Source: Halorubrum lacusprofundi ATCC 49239
GTDB taxonomy: Archaea > Halobacteriota > Halobacteria > Halobacteriales > Haloferacaceae
DNA: 64,000 nt
Reading direction: 5' to 3'
NCBI RefSeq assembly: GCF_000022205.1
Contig: NC_012029.1
Span: forward strand, 1,302,001 to 1,366,000
Under the pieces are notes generated by a model that worked only from the letters and a program-made list of their open reading frames with translations, ran no database searches and was not told the origin of the DNA. The number at the start of each line of letters is the position of its first letter. Position 1 is the first letter of the stretch. The position numbers and the translations under genes were made by a program. Below are positions 53,419 through 61,361 of the stretch, piece after piece.

Positions 53419-54756
53419 ATGACAGATCCCACCGCAGATATCTCAGACGACGCCGTCGACGCCGACGAAACCGACGAAACGGACGAACCGAACGCTCAGA
53501 AATCATCCGCCGATGCCGTAGAGGTGGCGCTCCGGAAGGTCCGGGACCCGGAAGCCGGCGTGAGCGTATTCGAGGCCGGCGTCGTCGAGGACGTGACGGT
53601 CGCGGATGAGACCGCAACGATCACCGCGGACCTGCGGGAGTTCCCGCGGGACGCCGTCGAGCGGGTGTCGGCCGCCATGGTACGCGCCGCCTCGGACGCG
53701 CCAGGCGTCTCGAACGCGCGCGTCGAGCAAGTCGACCCGAGTCCGGACCTCGACGGGCGGTCGTCGGGGATCGAGACCGCGGACCGGGTGATCGCGGTCG
53801 CGAGTACGAAGGGCGGCGTCGGGAAGACGACGGTCGCGACGACGCTGGCGTGCGCGCTCGCAGCGGGTGACAGCGACAGTCAGGGTTCCCCCTCGGTCGG
53901 ACTCTTCGACGCCGACATCTACGGGCCGAACGTCCCCGAGGTGATCGGTGCGAGCGGCCCCGTCTACAGCGACGACGACGGAAACCCCGTCCCGGTCGAC
54001 GCCGGCGGGCTGGAGGTGATGAGCATGGCGCTGCTCTCGGACGACGGCCCGCTCGCGTGGCGGGGTGCGATGGCTCACGCCGCGCTCTCGGACCTGTTCG
54101 AGACCACCGCGTGGAGCGGCCCGGACACCGTCGTCGTCGACATGCCGCCGGGAACGGGCGACGTGGCGCTGACCACCTTACAGGAGGTGCCGGTTGACGG
54201 CGTCGTCCTCGTCACCACGCCGTTTCACGCCGCCGTCTCCGACACCGGTCGGGCGCTGGAGCTGTTCGAGGAGAACGACGTGCCCGTGCTCGGCGTCGTC
54301 TCGAACATGGGCGAGTTCGTCTGTGACGAGTGCGGCACGCCCCACAACCTGTTCGGCGGCGACGACCCCATCGAGGCGCTCGATATGCCGATCCTCGCGG
54401 AGCTCCCGTTCGATCCGGAGATGCAGTCGACGCCGGCGCCGAGGGCCGACGCGCTCCCCGAGCACGCCGACGATCTGGCCGCCGCCGTCGACGAGCGCTA
54501 CGAGGAGGTCTGGTCGGTCGATCCGCCCGCGGACGCCGTCGACCTGCGCGGGCTCGACCCGGAGACACGCACGGAACGCGTCGAAGAACGGTTCCGCGAA
54601 CTCGACGCCGGTGAGGAGTGTTTCATCGTGAGCGATCGCGACCCCGCGCCGGTCCGGGGGTTCCTGCTGGATCTGGTCGACGCCGACGAACTCCCGAGTT
54701 TCCGCGTCAAGCGGCAGAACCCGGAGACGTGGTTCGCGCGAGCGACGCGACCGTAA
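53419..54756 (+). CDS. Mrp/NBP35-type ATPase with N-terminal MIP18 and C-terminal DUF2249-like domains
   Basis: 445 residues from MTDPTADISD. Residues about 30-105 are a MIP18/DUF59 domain (ALRKVRDPEAGVSVFEAGVVEDVTV). The P-loop ATPase follows: deviant Walker A STKGGVGKTT, DMPPGTGDVALT and CDECG, the CxxC that binds a bridging Fe-S cluster in ApbC/Nbp35. The last about 95 residues (DLRGLDPETRTERVEERFRELDAGEECFIVSD ... FRVKRQNPETWFARATRP) resemble DUF2249. An Fe-S carrier dedicated to NarH/NarG is a reasonable inference. It lies 50 bp after the HEAT gene. Confidence 0.85.
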   Translation: MTDPTADISDDAVDADETDETDEPNAQKSSADAVEVALRKVRDPEAGVSVFEAGVVEDVTVADETATITADLREFPRDAVERVSAAMVRAASDAPGVSNARVEQVDPSPDLDGRSSGIETADRVIAVASTKGGVGKTTVATTLACALAAGDSDSQGSPSVGLFDADIYGPNVPEVIGASGPVYSDDDGNPVPVDAGGLEVMSMALLSDDGPLAWRGAMAHAALSDLFETTAWSGPDTVVVDMPPGTGDVALTTLQEVPVDGVVLVTTPFHAAVSDTGRALELFEENDVPVLGVVSNMGEFVCDECGTPHNLFGGDDPIEALDMPILAELPFDPEMQSTPAPRADALPEHADDLAAAVDERYEEVWSVDPPADAVDLRGLDPETRTERVEERFRELDAGEECFIVSDRDPAPVRGFLLDLVDADELPSFRVKRQNPETWFARATRP

Positions 54757-54786
54757 TCCTTCTTCGCGGCTCTGTTGGGAGTATCC

Positions 54787-55127
54787 GGCTCTATTGAAAT
54801 CCTATTCTTCAAACACATTATCGCCTGAAACAGCCGGTCGGTGGGGACTGCGAACTACACGAGGAGACCTGCAAGAGCAGTTACAGCGATGACCAGTCCA
54901 CCAACTGCTTCTTCGTAATTCCGTTGGTATCCGCTATACGAAGATAGCGCGAGAGAACCAATAGCGGCGACAAGTAGGTGGATCTGTGGAGATGTAATCA
55001 CGTCCACTAATATTCAGATGACCCGTATATATCTTTTCCAAGGCCAGAATCAAAGCGTGAGGCAGATCCTCTGTACTGACCGCAGGGGAAACAATACATG
55101 TCACTTTCTAAGGGTTTCAACAGAGCC
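54787..55127. mobile_element. 341-bp non-autonomous IS6-like element (MITE) with 8-bp target duplication
   Basis: Terminal inverted repeats GGCTCTATTGAAATCCT (54787-54803) and the reverse complement GGCTCTGTTGAAACCCT (55111-55127) differ at two of 17 positions. Perfect direct repeats GAGTATCC (54779-54786 and 55128-55135) flank it. The end sequence resembles the IS6-family consensus GGnnCTGTTGnAAA, and 8 bp is the IS6 duplication size (from memory). No transposase is present. Base composition is visibly more AT-rich than the surroundings. It carries small frames on the minus strand. Confidence 0.8.
54855..55007 (-). CDS. 50-residue membrane peptide inside the mobile element
   Basis: From GTG: VDVITSPQIHLLVAAIGSLA, then LSSYSGYQRNYEEAVGGLVI and AVTALAGLLV. 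Two hydrophobic helices (about 8-24 and 35-50) flank a polar turn. TATATA (55027-55032, minus strand) is about 22 bp upstream, fitting a leaderless start at this GTG or the one two codons later. A preceding 30-codon frame (from 55099, starting MYCFPCGQYRG) ends with TAG overlapping this GTG. Unlike neighbouring genes it is not GC3-rich, consistent with foreign origin. Confidence 0.45.
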   Translation of the reverse strand: MDVITSPQIHLLVAAIGSLALSSYSGYQRNYEEAVGGLVIAVTALAGLLV

Positions 55128-55179
55128 GAGTATCCGTAATTGATCCATTTCCTCCCGGTCCCGATCGATACAGGCACAG

Positions 55180-55420
55180 CGGTGAACGATAGCGGGAGTG
55201 GGTGTTGCTGTTCGTTTGCGACGACAGGGTGTTTAAATAACTGTACGCGACGGTGACGGTCACTTATAAATGACGACGCGGTGGCGTCGCCGGCGGCTTT
55301 GCCGCCGGCTGCAAGCGAGAGCTTCGCTCTCGCCCTGCCGCGAGTCGTCGCGGCTGGGGCTTTAGAAGAGTTCACCGCGTCATCGATGAGTTATAAACAG
55401 TCGATAGCGACACCATTCCA
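55180..55420 (-). repeat. Structured dispersed repeat, copy B (inverted relative to copy A)
   Basis: Read on the minus strand it contains, in the same order as copy A, the GTGAACTCTTCTAAAGCC segment, the 36-bp identical block (55303-55338), GCCGGCGACGCCACCGCG, TTTATAAGTGAC, a TATTTAAA box and CAACACCCACTCCCGCTATCG. It lacks about 160 bp of the copy A core. CGATAGCG occurs at 55187 and 55402. A GTG frame starting at 55375 runs through it but looks like repeat sequence, not a gene. Confidence 0.7.
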
Positions 55421-55435
55421 CGGAGCCGTCTTCCC

Positions 55436-56038
55436 TTATAAATCGCTCCAGGCACCGAGGAACCGCTGGACCGCGGTCAGGTGTCCGACGGCCGCGAACA
55501 GCGCCAGCAGGAGACCGACGACGTTCAGGCCGGCGACGATCGGCGCCGAGTAGACGGCGGCGACGACGCCCACGATCCCCATCAGCGCGAGCCGGTCGGC
55601 GCGCCCGAGCAGGCCGCCGTACTCCCGACCGATGCCGACCGCCTGAATCTGCGTGCCCATGTACGATGTCATCAGCACGCCGGTCACCGCGGCGAAGCCG
55701 AGCGCGTACGACTCGATCCCGACCGTGAATCCGGCGATCACCGCGATGTCGGCGTAGCGGTCGAGGACGTGATCGAGGAGGTCGCCGCCGTCGGAGGAGA
55801 CCTCGAGGTGGCGCGCGAGCGCGCCGTCGACGAGGTCGAGCCAGCCGTTGAGCAGGACGCAGAGCGCCCCGACGAGATAAAAGACGGGCTCACCGACCGC
55901 GAACGCACCGGCGGCCGCGACCGCGACGCCGAACGCGAGGACGCTCACTTGGTCCGGCGAGAGCCCGATCTTTGCCGCGGCGCGCACCCACGGCCCGAGC
56001 AGGCGGTCCGCGACCGAGCGGTACTGGTCGAGGGTCAT
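55436..56038 (-). CDS. CDP-alcohol phosphatidyltransferase family protein
   Basis: 200 residues with the catalytic signature DGALARHLEVSSDGGDLLDHVLDR (DGxxAR...G...D...D, spaced as DG-x2-AR-x8-G-x3-D-x3-D) and about five to six membrane helices. It transfers a phospho-alcohol head group from CDP-archaeol or a CDP-alcohol, making polar lipids such as archaetidylinositol phosphate or archaetidylglycerol phosphate. It is third in a unit with hisC and the adenylate-kinase-like gene, 26 bp after the latter. Confidence 0.9.
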   Translation of the reverse strand: MTLDQYRSVADRLLGPWVRAAAKIGLSPDQVSVLAFGVAVAAAGAFAVGEPVFYLVGALCVLLNGWLDLVDGALARHLEVSSDGGDLLDHVLDRYADIAVIAGFTVGIESYALGFAAVTGVLMTSYMGTQIQAVGIGREYGGLLGRADRLALMGIVGVVAAVYSAPIVAGLNVVGLLLALFAAVGHLTAVQRFLGAWSDL

Positions 56039-56064
56039 CTATCGATCCGACGGTCGCGGCGGGC

Positions 56065-56607
56065 TCATATATAATCCATGAAGTCGACGGTCCCCGCGCT
56101 CGGCTCGCGATCGCCCTCGATCGCCGCGCGGATCGCGTCGGCCACGGACTCCGGGTCGCGGTCAGTGGTGTCGATCTCGTAGACGTTGTCCATGCCGTGT
56201 TCGGCGACCGCCTCCGAGAGGATCACGTCGAGCGCCTCGCTCTCCGCATTTTCCTCGGCGGTCGCGTCCGACTCGCCACGCTCGCGGAGCCGCCGCTCGA
56301 TCGTCTCCGGGTGACACCGGAGGACGACCACGCGGTCGACGTCGAACCGGTGCGCGAGGTGGGAGTCGAGCACGCCGGACCAGTCGCCGAGGTGCTCGCG
56401 GACCGCGTCGAGGTCGGCGACGAGCGTGTCCCGGTCGGCGTCGCGCTCGGTCCAGAGGTCGTCGTCGCCTTTAATGCGGTCGTTAAGATGGATCACGTCG
56501 TACTCGTCAGCGAGCAGTGCCGTCGCGGTCGACTTGCCGGTTCCCGGGGTGCCGGTGACCGCGACGCGGATTGGGGAGTCAGCTTCGTCGCGCTCGGTCC
56601 CGCTCAC
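56065..56607 (-). CDS. AK6/Fap7-type adenylate kinase
   Basis: 180 residues from a GTG overlapping the hisC stop (GTGA). Walker A is GTPGTGKST near residue 19; HLNDRIKGDD, SHLAHRFDVDRVVVLRCHPETIERRLRERG and the C-terminal EIDTTDRDPESVADAI are typical of archaeal AK6/Fap7 kinases. Such enzymes are nucleotide kinases also needed for small-subunit ribosome maturation. Middle gene of the hisC unit. Confidence 0.88.
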   Translation of the reverse strand: MSGTERDEADSPIRVAVTGTPGTGKSTATALLADEYDVIHLNDRIKGDDDLWTERDADRDTLVADLDAVREHLGDWSGVLDSHLAHRFDVDRVVVLRCHPETIERRLRERGESDATAEENAESEALDVILSEAVAEHGMDNVYEIDTTDRDPESVADAIRAAIEGDREPSAGTVDFMDYI

Positions 56608-57698
56608 GCTCGAACACCCAACCCGAGGTCCGCGAGCGTCTCGTTGAGCCGGGCGACGGCCTCGCGGGTCCCCTCGCGCGTCCCGGTCGAGATCCGGACG
56701 TGGTTCGGGAGCCCGAAGGAGGTACAGTCGCGGATGATGACGCCGCGCTCCTGCGCCTCCTCGGCGACCCGCTCCGCGTCGCCGACCTCGGCGAGCACGA
56801 AGTTCCCGGCCGACTCGACCGTGGGGGCGTCCAGTTCGTCCGCGATGTACTCGCGCGCCCAGCGTGCCGTCTCGACCGACTCCGCGACGTGCTCCTCGTC
56901 GTCGAGGGCGGCGAGCGCGGCCCGGCACGCGAGTTCGTTCGCCGCGAAGGGAGTGTTGACCCGAGCGTACGCCTCGCCCCACGCCTCCGGGACGACGCTG
57001 TACCCGATCCGGAGCCCGGCGAGGCCGTACGCCTTCGAGAAGGTGCGCAGCACCGCCACGTCGTCGCGCTCGTCGACCAGCGGGATCGCGCTGTCGACCT
57101 CGGCGAACTCCCCGTACGCCTCGTCGACGACGACGAGCGTCTCCTCGGCGGTCGCGTCCGCGATCGCCCGCACCTCGTCGAGGGGCATGACCGAGCCCGA
57201 GGGGTTGTGCGGCGACGTGAGGTAGACGATCCGCTCGCCGCCGTAGGCGCTCAGCACCGTCTCGGCGTCCTGCGCGAAGCCGTCGTCGGGAGAGAGCGCG
57301 TACTCAGAGACCTCGCCGTGGTGGTACCGGGCGGACATCGCGTAGTAGGCGAATCCCGGTTCCGGCACGAGCACCTCGTCGCCGGGCTCCAACGCGGCCC
57401 GCGAGAGGTAGTCGATCGAGCCGTCGGCGCCCGGCGAGACCCACACCTGCTCGGTCGACACGTCCCACTTCTCGGCCAGCTTCGCGGTGAGGTCGGTGTG
57501 CGAAGATTTCGGGTACTGGTGGACGCGGTCGGCGTGCTCGCGGATCGCGTCGACGGCCGCCGGGCTCGGCCCGTGGGGGTTCTCGTTCGAGGAGAGCTTG
57601 ATGAGGTCGTCGGGGTCGAGCCCGCGGTCGCGGGCGACCTCCTCGACGCCCCGACCCGGCACGTACGGCGAGTGATCGGAGAGATCCCGTGGTTGCAT
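56604..57698 (-). CDS. hisC: Histidinol-phosphate aminotransferase
   Basis: 364 residues, fold-type I PLP enzyme: PGRGVEEVARDRGLDPDDLIKLSSNENPHGPSP, the SPHNPSGSVM and VVDEAYGEF cofactor contacts, PLP lysine in LRTFSKAYGLAGLRIGY and the C-terminal RISTGTREGTREAVARL. It makes histidinol phosphate from imidazole-acetol phosphate and glutamate. No other his genes are adjacent. First gene of a three-gene unit. Confidence 0.93.
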   Translation of the reverse strand: MQPRDLSDHSPYVPGRGVEEVARDRGLDPDDLIKLSSNENPHGPSPAAVDAIREHADRVHQYPKSSHTDLTAKLAEKWDVSTEQVWVSPGADGSIDYLSRAALEPGDEVLVPEPGFAYYAMSARYHHGEVSEYALSPDDGFAQDAETVLSAYGGERIVYLTSPHNPSGSVMPLDEVRAIADATAEETLVVVDEAYGEFAEVDSAIPLVDERDDVAVLRTFSKAYGLAGLRIGYSVVPEAWGEAYARVNTPFAANELACRAALAALDDEEHVAESVETARWAREYIADELDAPTVESAGNFVLAEVGDAERVAEEAQERGVIIRDCTSFGLPNHVRISTGTREGTREAVARLNETLADLGLGVRA

Positions 57699-57848
57699 GG
57701 GCGTCGATCCGGGCGGGGCGCTCTTAAGAGTGACCGAACCGATCGTTCACCGGAAACGCGGTGTGTAATCCAGCGACACGGGGCAAGGAGGAGCGGTCGC
57801 CTAGTCGCGAGAAAACGTCCGCGTGGTCGGCGAGAAACGGTCGCGTTC

Positions 57849-58592
57849 TCAGGGCACGCGCACGTCGTGTTCGAGCGTTCCGACGCCCTCAATCTCGACT
57901 TCGACGGTGTCGCCGTCTGAGAGGGCGCCGACGCCCTCTGGCGTCCCGGTCGAGATCACGTCGCCCGGCTCTAAGGTGAGGTAGGTCGTGATCTCCTCGA
58001 TCAGCGTCGGCACGTCGAACATGAGGTACGAGCGGTCGCTCGACTGCTTCGTCTCGCCGTTGACGCGGAGCTCGACGCTCGCGTCGGCCGGCACCTCGTC
58101 GGGGGTCGCCATCACGGGGCCGAGCGGCGCGGCGCCGTCGAACGCCTTCCCGCGCACCCAGTTCTGCTCGCGGTCCTGGTCGTCGCGGTTCGACACGTCG
58201 TTCATGCAGGTGAACCCGGCGACGACGTCCATCGCGTCGTCGGCGTCGACGTCTTTGCACTGTTCGCCGATGACGACCGCGATCTCGGCCTCCCAGTCGA
58301 TCCGGTCTTTCCCCGCGGGGACCGTGATCTCGTCGCCGTGGCTCGCCAGCGCGTTCGGCGGCTTCAAGAAGAGGAGGGGCCGGTCCGGCACGTCGTTGTC
58401 GAGCTCGGCGGCGTGGTCGGCGTAGTTGCGGCCGATACAGACGATCTTCGTCGGCTCCGCGGGCGGGAGCACGTCGATCGCGGGGTCGTCGAGGGCGTAC
58501 TCCTCGCCCGCGAAGGCGACGGTGTCGGTCTCGGGGTCGTACGTTCCCTCGCGGATCGAGCCGGCCGGGTCGCGGAATCGCGCGTGGTGCAT
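57849..58592 (-). CDS. Fumarylacetoacetate hydrolase family protein
   Basis: 247 residues from MHHARFRDPA; upstream in-frame sequence is Ser/Thr-rich without homology. The FAH fold is shown by KIVCIGRNYADHAAELDN, LFLKPPNAL, DWEAEIAVVIG (metal-binding Glu pair) and DVISTGTPEGVG. It acts on a 2-oxo acid or acylpyruvate, as hydrolase, decarboxylase or isomerase; the substrate is not determinable. Confidence 0.92.
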   Translation of the reverse strand: MHHARFRDPAGSIREGTYDPETDTVAFAGEEYALDDPAIDVLPPAEPTKIVCIGRNYADHAAELDNDVPDRPLLFLKPPNALASHGDEITVPAGKDRIDWEAEIAVVIGEQCKDVDADDAMDVVAGFTCMNDVSNRDDQDREQNWVRGKAFDGAAPLGPVMATPDEVPADASVELRVNGETKQSSDRSYLMFDVPTLIEEITTYLTLEPGDVISTGTPEGVGALSDGDTVEVEIEGVGTLEHDVRVP

Positions 58593-58662
58593 ACCGGCCC
58601 ATCGAACGGACTGATAAAAGGATTGCCGGAGGCCGTTCGGTGCGAGCGGGCGGGTCGATCGA

Positions 58663-59721
58663 TCAGCGCTCTCGCTCCCGCTCCCGCTCCGTCTCCTCGT
58701 CCCGTCCGAACTCGGAGTCGTCGAATTCGGAGTCGTCGAACTCGGAGTCGTCGAGGCTGACATCCGGATCGATCGCCGTCTCGTCGGCGTCGCCGCCGAA
58801 CAGCTCCGCGCGGGCGCAGCCGGCGCAGTAGTGGTTGCACCGCAGCGAGTGGGTCCGAATCGGGACGCCCGCGACGACCGTCTCGTCGCGGCGCCGGCGG
58901 ACGACGCCGCGCTCGAACGCCTCGCCGCAGACGACGCAGGGCGCCTCGGTCCGCTCCGTCGACGGGGTGATCCGGTGGTCGACGGTGCGGATTCGGCCGA
59001 ACCGGGAGAGGCCGTGTCGGCGGTCGAGCCGCCGCTCAGCGGGCGGAGACAACGCCAGCCCGAGCGCGGCGAACGCGAGCCCGAACAGCGCGCCGAGGCG
59101 CGCTCCCTGCCCGACCGCGACGGCGGCGATCCCGAGCCCGACCAGCAGGAGAATGCCGCCCAAGAGGTAGCCGGAGAGGGCGACGAGCGGGTCGCCGTCG
59201 CCGGGCGCCCCCAGTTCGCCGTCCGGGAGCGGGCCGTCGGAGACGCTGAGCCGACGCGTCTCCGCCAGCTCGGCGTAGTTGTACCAGCCGTACAGCAGGT
59301 TCCCGACGCCGCCGGTCGTCAGGAGGAGGAGGACGTGGGCCGGGATCGAGCCGATGTCCCTGGCGACAAGCACGACCCGGTCGCCGTGGTCCTCGGTGAG
59401 CTCCCAGCCGTCGTCGAGGTGGTCTCGTACTCGGACGCGGAACTCGCGTCGGGCGTCGGAGTCGGCGGTGGGATCAGGGGGGCCGGCTGTCGGGGGCTCG
59501 GCCCTCCCGCACCGCGTTCCGCAGTTCGCGCAGAACTCGGCGGCGGGCGCGACGGGCTCGCCGCACTCCGTGCAGTAGGCGGCTGAGGCGTCGTCCCGCG
59601 ATTCCGCGGCGCGCAGGTCGGCGCCACAGCCCGGACAGAAGTTCGCGCCGGGCGTGACCGCCCGATCGCACTCGCGACACCGATCGGTCCGCGACGGGGC
59701 GTCGTTCCGCTCGGAGGGCAT
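58663..59721 (-). CDS. Multi-zinc-ribbon membrane protein with repeated acidic tail
   Basis: 352 residues from [10 protein letters not shown]. Two N-terminal zinc ribbons ([38 protein letters not shown]), a middle domain with two to three hydrophobic segments (about 125-160, 185-235) and a third Cys cluster near 280-315 (CVVCGEAF ... CNHYCAGC). The tail repeats DSEFD three times from a 15-bp tandem repeat, then ends in alternating ERERER. Function unknown; ribbons may mediate protein contacts. Confidence 0.82.
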   Translation of the reverse strand: MPSERNDAPSRTDRCRECDRAVTPGANFCPGCGADLRAAESRDDASAAYCTECGEPVAPAAEFCANCGTRCGRAEPPTAGPPDPTADSDARREFRVRVRDHLDDGWELTEDHGDRVVLVARDIGSIPAHVLLLLTTGGVGNLLYGWYNYAELAETRRLSVSDGPLPDGELGAPGDGDPLVALSGYLLGGILLLVGLGIAAVAVGQGARLGALFGLAFAALGLALSPPAERRLDRRHGLSRFGRIRTVDHRITPSTERTEAPCVVCGEAFERGVVRRRRDETVVAGVPIRTHSLRCNHYCAGCARAELFGGDADETAIDPDVSLDDSEFDDSEFDDSEFGRDEETERERERER

Positions 59722-59822
59722 CGACAGGCGGTTCGTTCGGTGAGCGGTTAACTCCTCTCCCGGAGAGAGCCGGCCGCGGCGTCGGTTTTTATTACGACTC
59801 GCCGAGATGTTCAAGCCGTATC

Positions 59823-60569
59823 ATGGAACTTACTTGGCACGGCCACTCGACGTGGCACGTCGTCGTCGACGACACCGAACTCCTGATCGATCCGTACTTC
59901 GACAACCCGAAGACCGACGTCGATCCGGAAGAGCTCGACCCCGACTACCTCCTCTTGACCCACGGTCACTCCGATCACATCGGCGACGTGGACCGCTACG
60001 AGGGCGCGACAGTGGTCGCCACCCCGGAGCTGACGGGGTACATCCAGGAAAACTTCGGCCACGAGAACGCCGTCGGCGGGATGGGGATGAACATCGGCGG
60101 CACCGTCGAGTGCGGCGACGCGTGGGTGACGATGGTCCGCGCGGACCACTCGAACGGGATCGACACGGGCTACGGCACCTCCGCCGGGATGCCGGCCGGG
60201 TTCGTCATCGGCGACAAGAAGCCGACCCAAGAGTCCGACCCCGACTGCACGACGTTCTACCACGCCGGCGACACCGGGCTGATGTCCGAGATGGTCGACG
60301 TGATCGCGCCGTACCTCGAACCCGACGCCGCCGCGCTGCCGACGGGCGACCACTTCACGATGGGGCCGGCCGGGGCCGGCATCGCCGCCGACTGGGTGGG
60401 CGCCGACGTGGTGTTCCCGATGCACTACGACACGTTCCAGCCGATCGAGATCGACACGCGCGAGTTCGTCAACGAGGTGAAGGCGGCCGGCGCCGCGGCC
60501 GAGCCCGTCGTCCTCGAGGGCGACGAGACGTACGTGCTGGAGAACGAATTCGGTAGCGACGGCGACTGA
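59823..60569 (+). CDS. UPF0173 metallo-beta-lactamase-fold hydrolase
   Basis: 248 residues. [13 protein letters not shown] and the metal motif [10 protein letters not shown] (HxHxDH) with GDTGLMSEM and PMHYDTFQP identify the UPF0173 branch of the metallo-beta-lactamase fold. It should be a metal-dependent hydrolase; the substrate is unknown. A TATA-like TTTTTATTACG about 35 bp upstream supports the start. Confidence 0.93.
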   Translation: MELTWHGHSTWHVVVDDTELLIDPYFDNPKTDVDPEELDPDYLLLTHGHSDHIGDVDRYEGATVVATPELTGYIQENFGHENAVGGMGMNIGGTVECGDAWVTMVRADHSNGIDTGYGTSAGMPAGFVIGDKKPTQESDPDCTTFYHAGDTGLMSEMVDVIAPYLEPDAAALPTGDHFTMGPAGAGIAADWVGADVVFPMHYDTFQPIEIDTREFVNEVKAAGAAAEPVVLEGDETYVLENEFGSDGD

Positions 60570-60875
60570 TTCGGCACGGCGAGCCGCGAGTCGGTCCGCA
60601 GCCACGACCGTTTTTTCGCGTGACAGCGCGACCGAAGAGTCGCAAGACATCGGGGTTCGAACGACGATCCGGAAGTCGCTCGCGGACCTCGCCGTGGCGC
60701 TGTCGTTCCCCCTGCTGCTCGACGGGACCAGGTCGGCGGCGGACGTTCGCGGCGACGACTGAGCGAGCAGGCGACGACCGAGCCCGTCGGTAACGGTGCG
60801 CCGTCCCTCGACGCGCCTCACGACGTGCCGATGCCGGTAACCTTTATCCTCGCGAGACCGAACCGGAGGACGACT
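60570..60875. other. Intergenic region with an open frame lacking a start
   Basis: A + strand frame ending at the TGA at 60760-60762 reads ...ATEESQDIGVRTTIRK and then SLADLAVALSFPLLLDGTRS. It is open back through the upstream gene but has no ATG/GTG/TTG until the Val within LAVAL. It may be a gene remnant or chance. The last 100 bp hold the promoter of the OsmC gene (CCTTTATCC at 60841). Confidence 0.35.
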
Positions 60876-61274
60876 ATGGCAGACATCGAGACATCCACCG
60901 TTTCCGAGGAAGGCTACGCCTGCACGAGTCAGGTCGGCGAGTTCGACCTGCAGATCGACGCGACCGACGAGACGGGGCCGAACCCGAACGCCGCGCTCGT
61001 CGCGACATACGCCTCCTGTTACCTCCCCGCGTTCCGCGTCGGCGGGAGCCAGCGCGGCGAGGAGGAGCTCGGTAAGGTCCAGATCGACGCGAGCGCGGTG
61101 CTCGACGACGACGACGACCTCGAGTCCATCGCCTTCGACGTCCACGTCGCGGCCGACCTCGACGACGAGACCGCGACCGACATCGCCGAGCGCGCCGAGG
61201 GCATCTGTCACGTCCACAGCGCGCTGCGCGACGACCTCCACGCCGACGTCAGCGTCTACCCGGGCGCGTTCTGA
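60876..61274 (+). CDS. OsmC/Ohr family protein
   Basis: 132 residues from MADIETSTVS. GGAGGA lies five bases upstream. The two redox cysteines of the family are present in YASCYLPAF and EGICHVHSA. OsmC-like proteins are thiol peroxidases that remove organic hydroperoxides. The overall fold (GEFDLQIDATDETGPNPNAALVATY) fits. Acidic (DDDDDLES) mid-loop. Confidence 0.9.
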   Translation: MADIETSTVSEEGYACTSQVGEFDLQIDATDETGPNPNAALVATYASCYLPAFRVGGSQRGEEELGKVQIDASAVLDDDDDLESIAFDVHVAADLDDETATDIAERAEGICHVHSALRDDLHADVSVYPGAF

Positions 61275-61361
61275 GGCGGCGACTCGACACTTCAACCGGT
61301 TTTTTCGCGACGGCGTCCTCCGGCCAGCCACGCGATCAGCGGGACCGCCGTCGGCGAGGGG

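Noticed and set aside
55007-55375. 122-codon minus-strand frame through repeat copy B and into the mobile element
   Set aside because: It joins unrelated units (repeat, gap, element end) and changes composition midway; more likely fortuitous than one gene.
60865-60870. GGAGGA as the Shine-Dalgarno site deciding the OsmC start
   Set aside because: The TATA-like CCTTTATCC places the transcript start at about 60870, so the motif may not be in the mRNA; it was not used as proof.
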